NCBI GenBank assembly: GCA_018881555.1
Contig: JACAXG010000232.1
Span: 250,042 to 314,041, forward strand
Source of the DNA: Amblyornis subalaris
Lineage: Eukaryota > Chordata > Aves > Passeriformes > Ptilonorhynchidae
Length of the DNA stretch: 64,000 nt
Direction of reading: 5' to 3'
The position numbers and the translations under genes were made by a program. The notes under the pieces were generated by a model, which was given only the letters and a program-made list of their open reading frames with translations, had not been told where the DNA came from and did no database searches. Shown in pieces: positions 1 to 13,365 of the stretch. Each line of letters begins with the position of its first letter. The stretch's first letter is position 1.

Positions 1-2880
1 AGGCTGAACAATTGGTCAGAGTTGAAAGAATTTAGAAAATTTGAAGAAATTTCACCCTATTTCATGAGTGGAAAGAGACCCTTGGAAGATGAAAGCGGGT
101 GACAGGATAGTGACTAGAAGCAAATATTTAGAAGACCTCCATTGAATCTCCACCAGTTGATAAATAGAAGGAAATGGAGAGGAAGTTACCTAATGGAAAA
201 GCCGAGAGGCCCTGGAGCGGCAGAGCTCGGGTGCTGTCTCCAGTTGTCAGTAGGTGGCACCGGGAGCCCGTGGTAACTCCCCTGTGGAGAAAATAGATTT
301 TATTCCCGATAAACCGTGAGTAAATTAATAAAAGCAGGTGATTTTGGGGAATGTATATGTGAAGGGGATGAGTGAAAATTCCTTATAAGGACTCGGTGTG
401 CAATCTTTCATCACTGTCCAGCTGTAGCCTCAGGATCCCTTGGGCATCCTTCTGCTGGAATTCAACAGGGAGCTCCTCTTGTGGCTTTGGAAACAGAGAG
501 ATTTGGGCTGTTTAACCCTGTCAGTGCTGGGACCAGCATTGTACCNCTTGTCTCCAAGTGGGATTTTTAATTCCCAGAGCTGAGTTTGTTCCNGTGCTCA
601 CTCTCTCCTATGTAGGTAATTCCGTGTTGCAGCCTGACCCTTGGAATGGCAACATCCCAGATTGCCAGAGCTGAGTGACAGATCTTCATTGCCTCTTTTT
701 TAACACCTGGTAATACCAGTTGAAAATCACAATCCCTCAGCTAAATCAAGAAGCCTGATAGAGCCTAGGGAAAGGGAATGGGAATGTCCTCTGGGCAAAC
801 AAGAAAAAATATTGCAAGTGGCAAAAATATGGAAGTAAAATATATATCAAGATTCCCATCAATCACCTTTTCAACTGATTCTGATCAATGTAAGATGAGA
901 CGAATGGCAGAGTTCACAAGAGATGGTTTTTGTTTTGGGAAATATTTGCTGTTTTTAAATCCACAGCATCTATGTTATAAATATAGCTGATAAGTTTTTC
1001 TTTGCAAGCTGTAAATAAGTGTGATAACTGTAACAGTGTTAATTACAAAGGAATTTGCCAGTGAATATCTCTCAGAGCAGAAACTGCTGTCAGTAAGCCA
1101 GGACAGAATTTAGCAGGTGTGCCATGCAGGACGATTCAAGTGCCAGCCCCACAGGGATCACAGAGATCAGAGGAGAAGCCATATGGCCTCTGCAAAAATT
1201 CTGGCAGTTTTGGAGACAGGAATGAGGTGTTTAGGAGTTCTTAGCAAGAAACACCACTAGAAGGGTTGAACACAAACATACCCATCCTTAATGTGTGTAA
1301 GGACTGAATCAGAGCAGGGAAAGAAAAGGGGATGGGGTGTCAAAGGCCATGGTGGGACTTAAGGCTTTCTGAATCACAAAGAAATGGATATAACAAAAAA
1401 AATACGAGAAAAACCCCTCATAATTTGCTTTAAGAGCTGTGCCTGGAGAGGNAGGCAGGATTTTGCAAATGGAACTGGAGCTGAGAGGGGCTGGGGGTAC
1501 GAGGCTGAGGAAGCACAGAGACGTGAGGAGCCTCAAGGGATGGGAAGCAGAGCCGAAGGAAGGGTGAAGCCACAAACCTGCTGTGGATTCTCCAGGGATG
1601 ATGCAGAGGTGAATTAGCAAAGGCTAATTGATCAGGGGAGGATCACATACGGAGCTGAGTCAGAAAGGGAAAGTAGCAAACATAGAAAAAGAAATGAAAG
1701 GACGACCGTGCCTGCAGGGGGATTCGGAGCAGAGCCACCTCAGCTCCACAGCGGGGTTACTTGGGAATACTGTTCCTGGAAAATGGGCAGGGCTGTAGGG
1801 ACAAGTGTTCTGTGGCTCTGCAGAGGTTCTGTGGAGAGTGAGGGAGCAGCCAGCCAGCAGGTATTGGCTGGAACCAACAAGCTGGAAAGTCGGATGTGCC
1901 TGGACCTGCATGGAGGATTGAGGTGTCCATGGATCCTTTCCCCCAAGACCTGGGGAAGAGGAGCTGCCTGCTGTGTCCTGCTCCTTCCGAAAGGAAAATT
2001 GGATGTTGCTCCAAACCTGAGTGGACAGAGGAGGTGGGGCCCACCCCCAAGGCAGGTGGAAGCTTGGGGAAGTCATGTGGAAGATTGAATAGATCACAGG
2101 AATTTTGNGGTAGAAGCCTTGAGGACACATACNCTGCTTTCCCAGCTGTGTTCCTACTGGATTTCCTGGAAGGTCCGTATCTGACTGGTGGCTTGCACCA
2201 CTGGAAGTGGCATCATGGAGAGCTGCTCTGTGTCCTGCTGCTGTCACCAGTAACGTGACCCCTGTGCCAGGTGGGCTTTGAGAGGGACCCGAGAAGTTGG
2301 TGAGAGAAGGGTTAATTTATTCTCGGCTGTATCCATACAAAAGATACAAATCAAGCCCCTTCCAGTGCAAAAGGAAGAGTGAGTGGAGCACAGAGGAGCA
2401 AAAGGAACAGTGTGCCCACAGAAGCTGTGGCTGCCCAATCCCTGGAAGTGTCCAAGGCCAGATTGGACAGGGCTTGGAGCAGCCTGGGATAGTGGAAGGT
2501 GTCCCTGCCCATGGCAGGCGTGGGACTGGATGGCTTTAAGGTCCCTTCCAAACCAAGCCAGTCCATGATTCCATGAAGCTCCGTGGTGCTCTGACAGCTC
2601 CACACTCCTGGGGCAGGGTGGGCTGTACTTCTGTCAGCCAGGACAGACCTGGAGGAGACACTCAAACACAGNAGGAAGCTGCTGTGGGGGCCAGACCGGC
2701 TTTCCTCACCAAATGAAGCGTGGAGGAAGTAAACTCTAATTTAAGCACCACAAGACGGAAGAGAGGGTGGAGGACAGCTAGTTTAGATGGATGCTGGATG
2801 TTTTGGAGTGGTGGCCTTTAACCCCTGCAGCTGGTTGTCGTCCACCAGCCAGAGAAAAGTAAGAGATCCGAACAGCCTAG
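1..2880. other. Intergenic region upstream of PAK2
   Basis: I see no exon, RNA gene or conserved protein here. The open frames are short, overlap on both strands and resemble no family I know. The only recognisable element is one CR1 fragment near 2.4-2.6 kb. In human the gene upstream of PAK2 is PIGX, but no PIGX-like coding sequence is visible in these 2.9 kb. Confidence 0.6.
2412..2575 (+). repeat. CR1 LINE 3' fragment
   Basis: Typical avian CR1 3' end in sense orientation: the GCTGTGGCTGCCCAATCCCT stretch, then GTGGAAGGTGTCCCTGCCCA, ending in a degenerate CCATGATTCCATGA tail. It is 5'-truncated, as most CR1 copies are. Confidence 0.85.
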
Positions 2881-3185
2881 AAAAAAATAAATGTTATATA
2901 CATAACATATATATTATGCATAACATTTATTATATACATTATATATATGCACATTAAATATATGTATTTTATATATAGTATATATTATATAACACATAAC
3001 ATATACGGTAAATGTGATATATAACATCATATACAACAAATATAAATATTTATATAAAAATATATATAATATACATAAAACTAATATTTTAATGCTGTTA
3101 GACTCTTTAACTTTTCTCTGGCTGTGGCCAAGATAAATCTAATATTTTTATATATATAAGCATATAAATAAATATACATAAATGC
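2881..3185. repeat. AT-rich simple-sequence block
   Basis: About 300 bp made almost entirely of A and T, dominated by ATATAT/TTATATA words with many small inverted repeats. It ends within about 50 bp of the GC-rich PAK2 promoter. The many TATA-like words come from the simple sequence and should not be read as core promoter elements. Confidence 0.8.
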
Positions 3186-3231
3186 TATATCTATAGTAGC
3201 TATTAAAAACACATTCCCCAAGGAGGAGCGG

Positions 3232-3257
3232 ACTACGACTCCCGTCATGCCCCGCGG
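3232..3257 (+). promoter_or_regulatory. ZNF143/THAP11-type promoter motif
   Basis: ACTACGACTCCCGTCATGCC, followed by CCGCGG, fits the ACTAYRNNNCCCR promoter motif and its longer form ACTACAAYTCCCAGCATGC, bound by ZNF143/THAP11 in vertebrate housekeeping promoters. It sits at the upstream edge of the CpG island, as such motifs usually do, just before the probable start region of PAK2. Confidence 0.6.
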
Positions 3258-3259
3258 TA

Positions 3260-3476
3260 AAGCAACCTCCGGCGCCCCGGCGGGCGGTGCCCTCGCGGCC
3301 GTGCCCCGCCCCCGCCCGCCCCCGCGGGCTGTGGCCACGCGCGGCGGTTCCGCTTCCCCTCCGGCCCCGCCGCCGCCGCCCCGCCGGGTCCCGGTCCCGC
3401 CGCCGCTGCTGCCCCGCCCCGCTCCGCCCGTCTCTCCGTCCGTCCGTCCACCGAGGCGGCGGCGCCGCCCCACCCG
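3260..3476 (+). other. PAK2: PAK2 exon 1, untranslated (start uncertain)
   Basis: Proposed non-coding first exon. Its 3' end is set by the donor CCCACCCG|GTGAGTCC at 3476/3477. Its 5' end is not visible in sequence and is placed arbitrarily just after the ZNF143-type motif. PAK2 genes in other vertebrates begin with a non-coding exon separated from the ATG exon by a long first intron, and the exon carrying the ATG here also starts with a short 5' UTR behind a splice acceptor. Confidence 0.5.
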
Positions 3477-3989
3477 GTGAGTCCGCTCGCACCTGCCGGC
3501 CGCGCCCCCCCGCCCTTTGTGCGGCCCCGGCCGGGCCGGGCCTGCGGCGGGCGCGCCCGGGGCGTGGATCGACCCCCGNTCCTTCCCCCGCTCCCCCCTC
3601 GCTCCCTCTGGCCCGGCTCCGCTGCCCCCGCCCGCCCCGGCCGCGGCCCCGCGGCTCGGCCCCGCTTCCTGCGGGCCCCGGCGGGCCCCGCCTCGGCCCC
3701 CGCCCCCGGGAGCGCCGCCCCGGGCGCTGCGAGTCCCCGGGCACGGGTAAAGCCCCGGTAACCGCGGGGGGAGCGCGGTTTCAGGGCCGCCGCCGGGAGG
3801 TACCGCGGGCAAGCCGCGCTCCGAGCCCCGCGGGCTGTCAGAGCCCCGCTGCTCGCGGGCCCTCGTCTTCCCATCCCGGTGAGGAGCTGCTGCTGCCTCA
3901 GCCGCCTGCTTTTACTGCTTCCTGTGTTTCTCCTTGTTTCTGTGGCTGCTTTTTGTATTTATCCNGTCAAAGCCAGGACGGGATAAATC

Positions 3990-4226
3990 GTAGAATCCCA
4001 GACTGGTTTGGGTTGGAAGGGACCTTAAAGCCCATCCAGTCCCACCCCTGCCATGGGCAGGGACACCTTCCACTATCCCAGNCTNCTCCAAGCCCCGTCC
4101 ANTCTGGCCTTGGACACTTCCAGGGATTGGGCAGCCACAGCTTCTGTGGGCAACCTGTGCCAGGGCCTCCNCACCCTCACAGGGAAAAGTTCCTTCCTAG
4201 TATCTGATCTAAATGTACTCTTAGTA
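3990..4226 (-). repeat. CR1 LINE 3' fragment
   Basis: Reverse-complement CR1 3' end starting TAGAATCCCAGACTGGTTTG, with the TGCCATGGGCAGGGACACCT core and ending in the TCTGATCTAAATGTACTC segment. It lies just after the CpG island. Confidence 0.9.
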
Positions 4227-7200
4227 GGTTAGCGGCAATGGGGAGCAAGGAGGGGAAAGCTGGATTTAGCCTGGTCCATGNGGCACCTGCCCAAAGGCTG
4301 ATTTGGGAGCAGAGAGTTCATCAGCTGCTTTCGAGGAGTAAGGCTGTACTTTGCTGTAGCCAAAATAAACCAGTTCCCGGGCTGCTCTATGGCCAGTGAT
4401 GTCTGTCTGGATGTATAATATAAACATTATTTTGGAGGTCTTGCAGTAGTAGCAGTGATATGTGCANTTCAAACATGGTATGTTGTGAGGTTTTTATAAT
4501 TTCTGTCTTTGGTTTTGCCTCTTTTTTTGATGTTTTTTTAAAATACTTTAAAAAGCGGGACCCGCTCTAGAGGAAATCTGGGATTTTCTTTGCAGTTGGA
4601 GTGTCCTCACAATGTGAGTCCTGGGGTGGTATCTTCCTAAAAAAAAAAGGGTCTAGCTACTTGTGCTTCAGTTTCATCATTTTGGAGACACAGGTAATTA
4701 AACTCACAGGGATATTGTGGAAGCAGGTTAAAAAGTATGTTACTAGAGAACTGATTCATCATTACAGACTGAAATAAAATACAAGTAGAAATACAAAAAT
4801 GCAAAGTCTTTGGTTTAGGAGTTTTTGAGTAGAATCTTTGAGATAATAGGAGCACGTGAAACAAGATGCACTGGGTAATGTGTTTTAGAGGTAGAGAGGC
4901 AGGAGATGCCTCACTCTAAAGTTCACAGGTTGGATATTACAGTTCCGGAGGCCAGGGCAGAAATGTTTGAGGGAGAGTAACTCGGATTTTCTGTGTTGTC
5001 TTAAGTTGCATGTGGAATTTGGCTCATCCTTGTGTAGACGTGGTTGTTCGAACAAAAGTGTCAGGCTGTTAACTGTGAAATATTGGCTCTTGTCTGTGTA
5101 TTTTGCACTTATCACAAGCAGCGTGTTCAGCGCATCTGAGGCGTGTGCTCTGCTGGGAAGCCTCTTGTCAGGAGCAGATTTACTGGGGTGAAGTTTGTGC
5201 TGGGATACAGCTTTGGCCCACTGGGGGAGTTCATTCCCAGAGGCANCTGCTCGTGTTCCCTCTCAGGGCTGAATGCTGGAGTAGGTGGGTGCATGCTTTG
5301 ACCACATATGGCAGCTCCGATCTTGGGTGTATTTTAAATTAATACCCTTTTAAAATCCNAAGTGTGCTTGTGCTGTTTGTTAGCATTTTGGTTGTGTTTA
5401 AAAGGAGAAATTATTCAAGCACCTTTGGTTTCAAAATAACTTTAGAATTGCGGGTATTGACTGATGTTGCAGATTTTTTTCTTGTGACAAGAGAAGCCAT
5501 AGGGACNCCAGTCTAGGCCTGTGTGTTACTAAGAAGATACTACTTCTTCGGAGCCCTCGCATCTGTCTGGGGCTGGTTTTGTTTGGGTTTTTTCCCCTTT
5601 TATCTGTTTTCTGCATGAGGAGGTTTCTGGGCTCTGAGGTTTGTGCCAGCATTTTCTCGTTCCTCACAACACACACAGTTACTGACGTGTCCCTGAAGCA
5701 GCTCTTTGTTCTGCAAACAACCCCGAGTCACAGAGGCTGCTCCGGGTGGCCCGGCCCAGGGACAGCACCAGCACGGCTCCACGTCCTGGCTCACACACCG
5801 GGACACAGCTTGGGAAGGGAGCTCAGCCTCCAAAGCATCCGTGAGGAGACGGAAGCAGAGGTCTGGTGATGAGGAGAGCAAGGGGAAGGAGGGGACTGGA
5901 GCAGCCAGGCACCATGGATTACGTGCATCCTGATTGCTGCCGGCATTTGGGAAAAGGCCAAAGTAAGGTGGTTGTGGAGCTGTCCCTTCTTTTCCTAGAA
6001 ACATGGTTGCTGTGATCAAAGCAAAAGCACTCTTTTNGGCTTGGATTGATTCAGGAAGGCTGTACCATGTTTCAAGTTCAAGTTTTCCATGCAGGCACCT
6101 CCCTCCTAAATCGAAATAAAATGTGGCTATCTGGCCCCAAGCTTGGAGGGCACAATGTCCTCTCTGAGAGNTTTCTGTCCCCACCGTGGCAGTACCAGGG
6201 ACTGAAGCTTTGCAGGTGCCTTGAATGTTACCACTGCCAAGGCTCCCACTTGCCCTCCCAGAGATAACCAGTCCCCTGGGTGCCAGGCTGACCTGCCAGG
6301 TTGGCTCCAACAAAAGATAAAGTCCAATTAGTGCAGAGCTGGATTGGTTCTGCCTCTTGGCAAGGGCAGTTTGACCAGGAAAGCACCATGGAGGAGGCAG
6401 CATCTCCTGCCAGCTTTCAGGAGTAGGTGGGGAANAGGGAAGGAGTCCAGGGCACTCACCTGGGGGCAAAGGACAAGAAACCCTTGGGCAGGGCAGTGGT
6501 TCATTTTAGCAAGGAAACACTTCCCTGAAAGCCTCAGGGTTCTTATTATGCTGTACTTTCCTGTGTCTTGAGCTTGATAAGACTTTAGAAAGCTCTTATT
6601 TGCATTGAAATGCAGGTGGTATAAGGTAGTAGATGTTTTCNGGTGAGAAGAAATCTCCTAGTGACCCAGGTATGTGAGGTGCATGTGGAGCTCAGTGTTT
6701 ATTGTTCAAGCCTTACTTCGCTGCTCAGGGTTTGTGAGAGCTCAGAGCATGATTTTATCTAAAATTGGTAAAGTTGTTTCCTTCAAAGGGAAAATACACA
6801 TTCAAGTGTTTGTATTTTGACTGATGTAGTGGGCAGTGTCTGCCACTGACAGCTGGAAATGCTGGTTTTGGTCCTAGTTCTCTACCTGACTTGCCCATTT
6901 TTTAAGTTTTCTTAATGTTTTCTCAGCTTCTTTCTATTTTCTCAGCTGGGAATGAGGATTAACCAGGCCTTGAAAATGTCTCACCTGGCAGGCAGGGATG
7001 TAAGTGTTAGGAAGATGACTTAAAACTGAGTTTCAGTTTTTCTGTTGAGATAAATTTTGATTAGACACACTGTGAATTCACAAAAGGAATTCCTCATGCT
7101 CTCTAAAGGTTATAGTACATTGAAATGCTCCAAAAATTGGTGAGGCAGCTCTTTCCCTTCAGGCAAAACAAGTGGATTTTGAAGTTCTCAAATGGATGTA

Positions 7201-9280
7201 TCTAATTTCTATTTGTGAGTTTCAAAATACTTCAAAAAAAACTTCACTTCAGCTGCTAATGTGCTAGTGCTCAGAATTGTTTGAATGAATACACCTTAGT
7301 AGGGAAATACAGTATTTTTAAGACTCATAGAAATACTGGGAGCTTTGTATAATTGGTGGGTTGTTGTTTCCCAGAAGATCTGAGCCCAGCATTGGTGTTG
7401 GTGTAGCTCTGGCAATGCCAAGTGTGCTCCAACTTGAGTGATATTTGAATCTTAGGTCAGGGCTGTTCTCTCTGTTAATTAGCAAAAGTTGTTTTATATC
7501 TTTAAAGGAGTTATTTTGATAAGACAGGTTTAATTATTTTTGATTCTGTAGTTTCATTTAACACAAAGGCAGCTGTAGGAAAGAGCCAACATGTTGGGGC
7601 AACGGTGAGTGTGATTTAAGTGGTGTTCAGTGTTAAGAGAGGGGTTTAATATCATGTGAATCACAGTGAGGGCAGCTGGCAGGTGTATTAAGGAATGGAA
7701 ATACACTGAAAAGTCTTTCCAATTCAACTTGTACTTTTTTTTTTTTCCACTGAAGTTTTCTTCTTCCTGTTTAGGTGCTGGATGTTTGACTCAGTGTTTA
7801 CCCACTTTGTAAGCTTTCCCACAGCTTCTTTAACGACTGAAATTCGAGTTATCTGATAGTGTGGGGTTTATTTTAGAAATGGTATATTTTCTACGCTATG
7901 TTGCATTTCTTTTTCATTTACAGTCATTTTGGAACTGCTTTAACTAGCAGAGGTATCTCCTGGACAAGGGCAAGAAAAAGCTGTTTCTGGGAGATGCTTT
8001 TTAAAACCACCTTTGAATATTAAACCCATTTCCTTTTGAAAAGGTCTCCAATAAAGTGAGAACCTGGAGGAATGACAATATCTTTCCCCTAAGCCTCTCT
8101 ACAGCAAAAGGCCATCCTGTTTTAAAGGGATCTGGGTTTTTGGGCTCCAGGCAGGAGCTGGCTGGGCAGATCCTTGTGGAAATAGCTCATTGGCAGCNGC
8201 TGAACTGAAAGTACACTCCAGCTTGTGAATTATCTGCTTTAGGGTGAAAACCAGCAGTTGTTTAGTAAGTTATGTTCGTGTTTGAAAGTGAGCAACTTTC
8301 AAAATTCACTTTTAAAATTTACTTAAAAGGTAAACTTGATATTTTATACTTGTGTTAAATAAGCTGAGTGCTTGATATTTTACCAGGACATTAAATCCAC
8401 CTGCTGACATTAATTTCAACAGAAATATGTGACCATGAGATTGTTACTTGGTGCCATCTGGGCAAGTGGCACCAGCCACAGTTTGGGTTTTGCTCTCCCC
8501 TGGCCCCAAACCAGTTGTTCCCACTCATCCTGATGCCCCTCTGTGGCATCCCTGCGTGTGGGGATGCACATCAGGAAATTGACTGCTGGAAAAGGAGTCC
8601 CTGATGTTAAACTTGGCTTGGGAATGTTGCTCAGTGATCTGACACTAATGGTTTGTAATAACTGGGGAGTTCTGGGCCTGGCTTTCTGCTCCTCCTGCCT
8701 TTTTCATGTGCTTGCTGAACTTTTGGGAATGCTGCTTCAGATCAAACACAAAAATGAACAAGATCTCCTCACAAAATACTGCTNTCATTCTCCGTGGTGT
8801 AGTAAATAGGTCTCAATGTTGTTAAATGATTTTTTGCTTTGAAACAGCCTTTTCTTTTCAATGTGTGAAATGCTAGCTGTCACTCTTACAAAAATAAATT
8901 ATGTGAAATCTTTGATTTGTCAGAGCTGGAGCATTATCACCAAGTGTGAAATATTTTCTGCTTCTACCCCTGAGTGGAAAAAGCAAGGAGANAAGTGAAG
9001 TCCGGGATTTTCAAAGCTATTTAGCAACAAGAACAGTTAATTTNAATCTGATGCCAGTGTGCTAAGGCTCTTTGATACCAGTGTCCAAGCTTAGGAAGTA
9101 ATTCTTTGTGGTAAAGAGAGCCTTGACTGCTGCAGCCAGGAAATTCAGGCAAGTACCTCCTCTTGATTTTTGGGATGAGGCTATTTCACAGTAACCAAAG
9201 TATGTGTTGGCTGGGGACTCATTACTTTTGTGACTGCTGCTCTTTCTTTTCAGCCCTTTTGGGCCTATTTACGGGGATTT

Positions 9281-9313
9281 TATATATNTATTTTTATATA
9301 TATATNTNTTTTT
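9281..9313. repeat. T/TA-rich microsatellite
   Basis: Short run of alternating TATATA and TTTTT with three N bases inside it, consistent with a length-variable microsatellite. Confidence 0.6.
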
Positions 9314-10405
9314 TAGAGGGAATTGGTGTTGAGATTTTTAGATGTAGATTATTTTCCCAGGTAGCTGCTGGAAATGGAAAATAAAAATTCAGGATAGTTC
9401 AGTGGAGCTGGTTTGGATGGTTTCTTTGCAAGCAGGGCTGTGTGTTTTAATGTGTGGTTGTGATGTCTTTTATTTTCTTATTCATTAATAATTATTCCAT
9501 TGTAAAATATTTTACTTCCGAGAGGCATAATTCTCATTCTCCTTGGCTTGTTGCGTGCATGCTGGAAAGTCTTTTTGTAGCACAAGGAAATGTACTCAGG
9601 CTTGGTAAACCTGGATAGAGTTTTGCTGTGGAAGAAGTTAAGACTCTGGTAAACCTATATATCCTCATTAATCCAACTAGAACTTCGAGCATCTCATATA
9701 ATAAAGTTTTAGTGTCTTAAAAAAATAGAAAGAAGGGTTAGGGAATAAACTGAAAGAATGAAGGATAAGTGAAAATACTGAGATGAAATTATTTTTAATT
9801 TGGTTTAATTCGTGGTAGTGATGACTTTGTTACTCCAGCAAAACAAAATTTTTACTGACACCATCAGGATTTAATTTTTTTTTTCATTCGCTCATTGCTG
9901 CTANGAGATACTTGTCAGACACATGGTTGGCACTGACTTTTATCTTGTAACACTTTGGTCATGTCTTCTTGGAGATCTCTCTTGCTCTGGAATTGAAAGT
10001 CTTGGGCAGCATCTTTTTGCCAGGTCTTACTCGGCTAAGGGACTGGTGGTGGATGTACTTTACCTCCTCAGCACTACCAAAGCCCACAGACCAAAGCAAG
10101 GTGCCAGCTTTCTAAATTTAAACACATCTGAACTGNAGAAATCCCTTTGTTTCAAGGATCTTGGTCAGGATTGAAGATAGATGTGGCTTTGATTCCATGC
10201 TGCTCTGGTTGACAAGAGTGACTGTGTGTTCTGTGCTGCTGAAGCAGCTTTCGCTGTCCAGCCCTGAAAGATTTTGTCAACACTTGGGGTCTTTATTGTC
10301 CCTTTCTCTTGGTCATGGTTTTAATTTCCTAAATGAGATGTGGGTGTCATCAGTGGTTTCTTTTTGGTTTCTCACTTGCTGCCTCTGCGCTCACACATAC
10401 CTGGT

Positions 10406-10568
10406 CATAGAATCCCGGGATGGGATGGGTTGGAAGGAGCCTTCAAGACCATCCAGTTCCACGCCCTGCCATGGGTAGGGACACTTTCCACTATCCCAGG
10501 TTGCTCCAAGCTGTGTCCATCCTGGCCTTGGACACTTCCAGGGATGGGGCAGCCACAGCTGGTCAACA
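10406..10568 (-). repeat. CR1 LINE 3' fragment
   Basis: Reverse-complement CR1 3' end starting CATAGAATCCCGGGATGG, with the GGTTGGAAGG and GGGACACTTTCCACTATCCC segments; it stops at the AGCCACAGCT segment. Confidence 0.88.
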
Positions 10569-13365
10569 AGTGGGTGATGGGCTGTGTTCCAGTGAGCAGT
10601 GTGGCACACACTGGTGGCAAGGGGCTGCTCAGACTGATATTCTGTGGGCTCTCTCTTTGCTGCCGAGTTTAATAGAGATCTTTATCTCTACTTTACTCTA
10701 TTGAAATGACTTACTGAAATTTGCTTCCTGTTTTCTTAACAATTGNAAGGACCTGAGAAAATTTTCCTTTAAATGACAAACTCTTGGAAAGCTGACCACT
10801 TCTAAAGGGATGGCCTTCCATAATTACAATAAATTTTATTAGAGGAGAATAATTGGGGTGTTTTTTGTTTAAAAAATACATGTTTGATTTTCATAAACAC
10901 AAAAATTTTAAGTCTTCTGTGCTCACTTGCTGCAGCAAAAATGTTTTATGCCCTTGTTTGTATGTTCACCCTCGCTGGTAGCAGCTACTGGTATTGTGAA
11001 TTAAAAAGGGGAAGATTTGGAAGGCATCAAATTGTTGTACTGGGTGATGTGAGTTGCTCAAGGTGGTTACTGCAGTGTCACCTTGATGGATACCGGCTTC
11101 AGTGGGAGGACTCTGTTAAATGTGTTTTTGGAGCTGGGATGTGGCCCAGGATTTGCTTGGGCTGCTGTTTGTATTCTTCTGGATGAAGGAATAGGTTGTT
11201 AGTGGTGCCTCCCTTCACCCTCCTGTGATGAGGGCTCAGCAAAGCTGGAGGTGAAGGTAATGCTGTGATTTGTCTTCAGTTCTTGTGCTGATGGCACAAC
11301 ACGAGCAATGTCTGATGTTTTTCCATAATTATCATCATGCATCCCTTGCAGTGGAATCAGACCCCTCAGTAAGTGGAGTCTCTCTTATTTCTATTAAAAT
11401 AAATAGCTTTAATTTGGAATTGGGATGGTGTGTGTGTGAGGACCTCATGGTCAGACACCTCTGTGTCATGGGGGAGTTNGTGTTTTATAGATGTCAAATA
11501 TTGGTCTTGGGGGTCTGTTCTGTGTGAGTTCATCTCACATCTTCAGCNGCTTTATAATTGCACAACTGTTATTGGGGCAAGATAATGAGGTAGATCTAAG
11601 TCGGAGAACTGCATCCTTTTGGTTTGCGAGTGCCTGAGCCTTGTGAAAATGCATTTTCTGGAACTTTACTCTTGCTCTGTAATATNTCACTGGAATCTTC
11701 TAATTCTGCCCATAGGAGTGTCACTCATGGTTTATTGCACAGGCACAGTTACATATGCTTATGTGTTAAACTCAGAATTTGTACAACAATATAAGTAGGT
11801 TTTTTAAAGTCTTTTGCCACTGTCTAAGTGTGATATTATGTTTTGTCAACTGTTTCAATATTATTTTAACTTGACAGCTTCCTTTGGAAGCTCTTCAGAT
11901 TCCCAGGGTGCTGGTTATNCTGTCTGGTTGTAGTTTTCACAGGCCTTTTATCTATTCAGTTGGTAACTGTGTTCTTCATTTTGTATTCTTATTTTTTAAA
12001 AGTATTTCATTTTTGAGCTGTAAAGTCAATTTTTGTGGCCATGGAGCTGCAGCATCTTGTATAAACAGTTGTGGATAACAACTCCAAAGTTTATTAATAT
12101 TGGTGGGATGTGTTCAATCACTTGAAAATTCAGTTTGTTTAACCACTCACAATTGGCATTTAAGCCATTGTACATTTATTTAAATATATATGTTTAAGGT
12201 ATTTTTATCATACGTTTGATTTGTGAATTGTGAGAAGCATGTGGGGTAGTCATAATAACACAGAAGAGGTTGGGGCTTTTCATATTTTTTCCCTACTCNC
12301 TGGCTCCTGTAGTTGTCCAGTAGGCTCAGCAAAAATTATTTTCCACATCAGCGTAAGAATTACTTACATATTTTGAATTATAATATAGTTTCGTGCATTT
12401 TTGGCTGTGTAATGTATTTTGATTTGTATCCTGNGCACCAGTTCTTGTTGGTTTGGATTTGTTTTCTTTGGCATTTTAGATAAAAACCTGTTTATGAGCG
12501 AGAAGAGTGAGAGAGGTAATTTTACTAGGAATGACTTAAAAAAGAAAAATTTAAAAATCGGTTTAANACCTCATTCTGGCAGCCAGTATTTTAAATGCAA
12601 ATTGTTATTTCTAGTGTCCAAATGAGTTTTGGAGCTGCAGCTCCTTGAAAGTCATACAAGAACATTAGCCCAAATTTCAGGGAATTGCTGTGTTAAGCTG
12701 TACATGAATGTGTCCCTTGAATGTGTGCAGGCANTTTTAAAGTAAAAAATCTGTAACAGTACACAAAGAAAACTAGGGCAGTGTCACAACAGAAGTACTG
12801 GAGTGTGAACAGGGGTGAGTGATTTCCAGAGCATCTTTGCTTTGCGCATCTTCCCTCTTTTTTTATGGAAAACAGTATTAGTGTTTTGTTTTTCTGTTGC
12901 GGGATGCAGGTCTAATGTCCAAAATCGTCTGTGAATATTCAGGATGATTTGATTTTGTGGCAGCTGTGCTTTGTGCTTCTTGTATTGTTCATTGTGTCTT
13001 GACATAATGGGAAGGGATTGCCCGGGGTGCTGTGCACTNGCTGCAGAATTGGTTGTATGCCCTATCTAGGTAATTCACCTCTCCTAAGAGACTTAAATAT
13101 CCCAGGAAAAAGTAAAGTAAGTGCTTATCTCTTTGTATAAAATCTGTAAAACTTTAAACCTCATNGGTGTAATGAAGTTTTCTCTGAATGTGATGGTCTT
13201 GAAACTGGTGCAGATGCTGTGGCAGAAGTGTGAGCGGGGTTTCGCTGCTGAGCTCTGTGAGTGTTTTACTGAGATCTGATTTCATCCTGAGCTGCTTTGG
13301 TAGGGAAATATTGGGGTGACTCTTCCTGAATGTGTTGCTTTCTTATGACGTATTTAAAAGATCCC

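Larger units (their letters stand above)
3190..3800. promoter_or_regulatory. PAK2: CpG island, PAK2 promoter region
   Basis: Very GC-rich, CpG-dense stretch with several GC boxes (CCCCGCCC, for example around 3302-3320) and an abrupt change from AT-rich flanking DNA. It lies upstream of, and in the same orientation as, the coding exons of PAK2, and contains a strong splice donor (CACCCG|GTGAGT) at 3476/3477. Its role as the PAK2 promoter is inferred from position; the transcription start cannot be read from sequence. Confidence 0.75.

Noticed and set aside
2940..3180. Multiple TATATA words as possible TATA boxes for PAK2
   Set aside because: They belong to a long AT simple-sequence block, and PAK2 has a CpG-island promoter with a ZNF143-type site, which normally lacks a TATA box.
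3081..4207. Several open frames of 77-306 codons on both strands in the CpG island
   Set aside because: Proline/arginine/glycine/alanine-rich translations in all frames are typical of CpG-island DNA lacking stop codons. One of them continues into a CR1 repeat.
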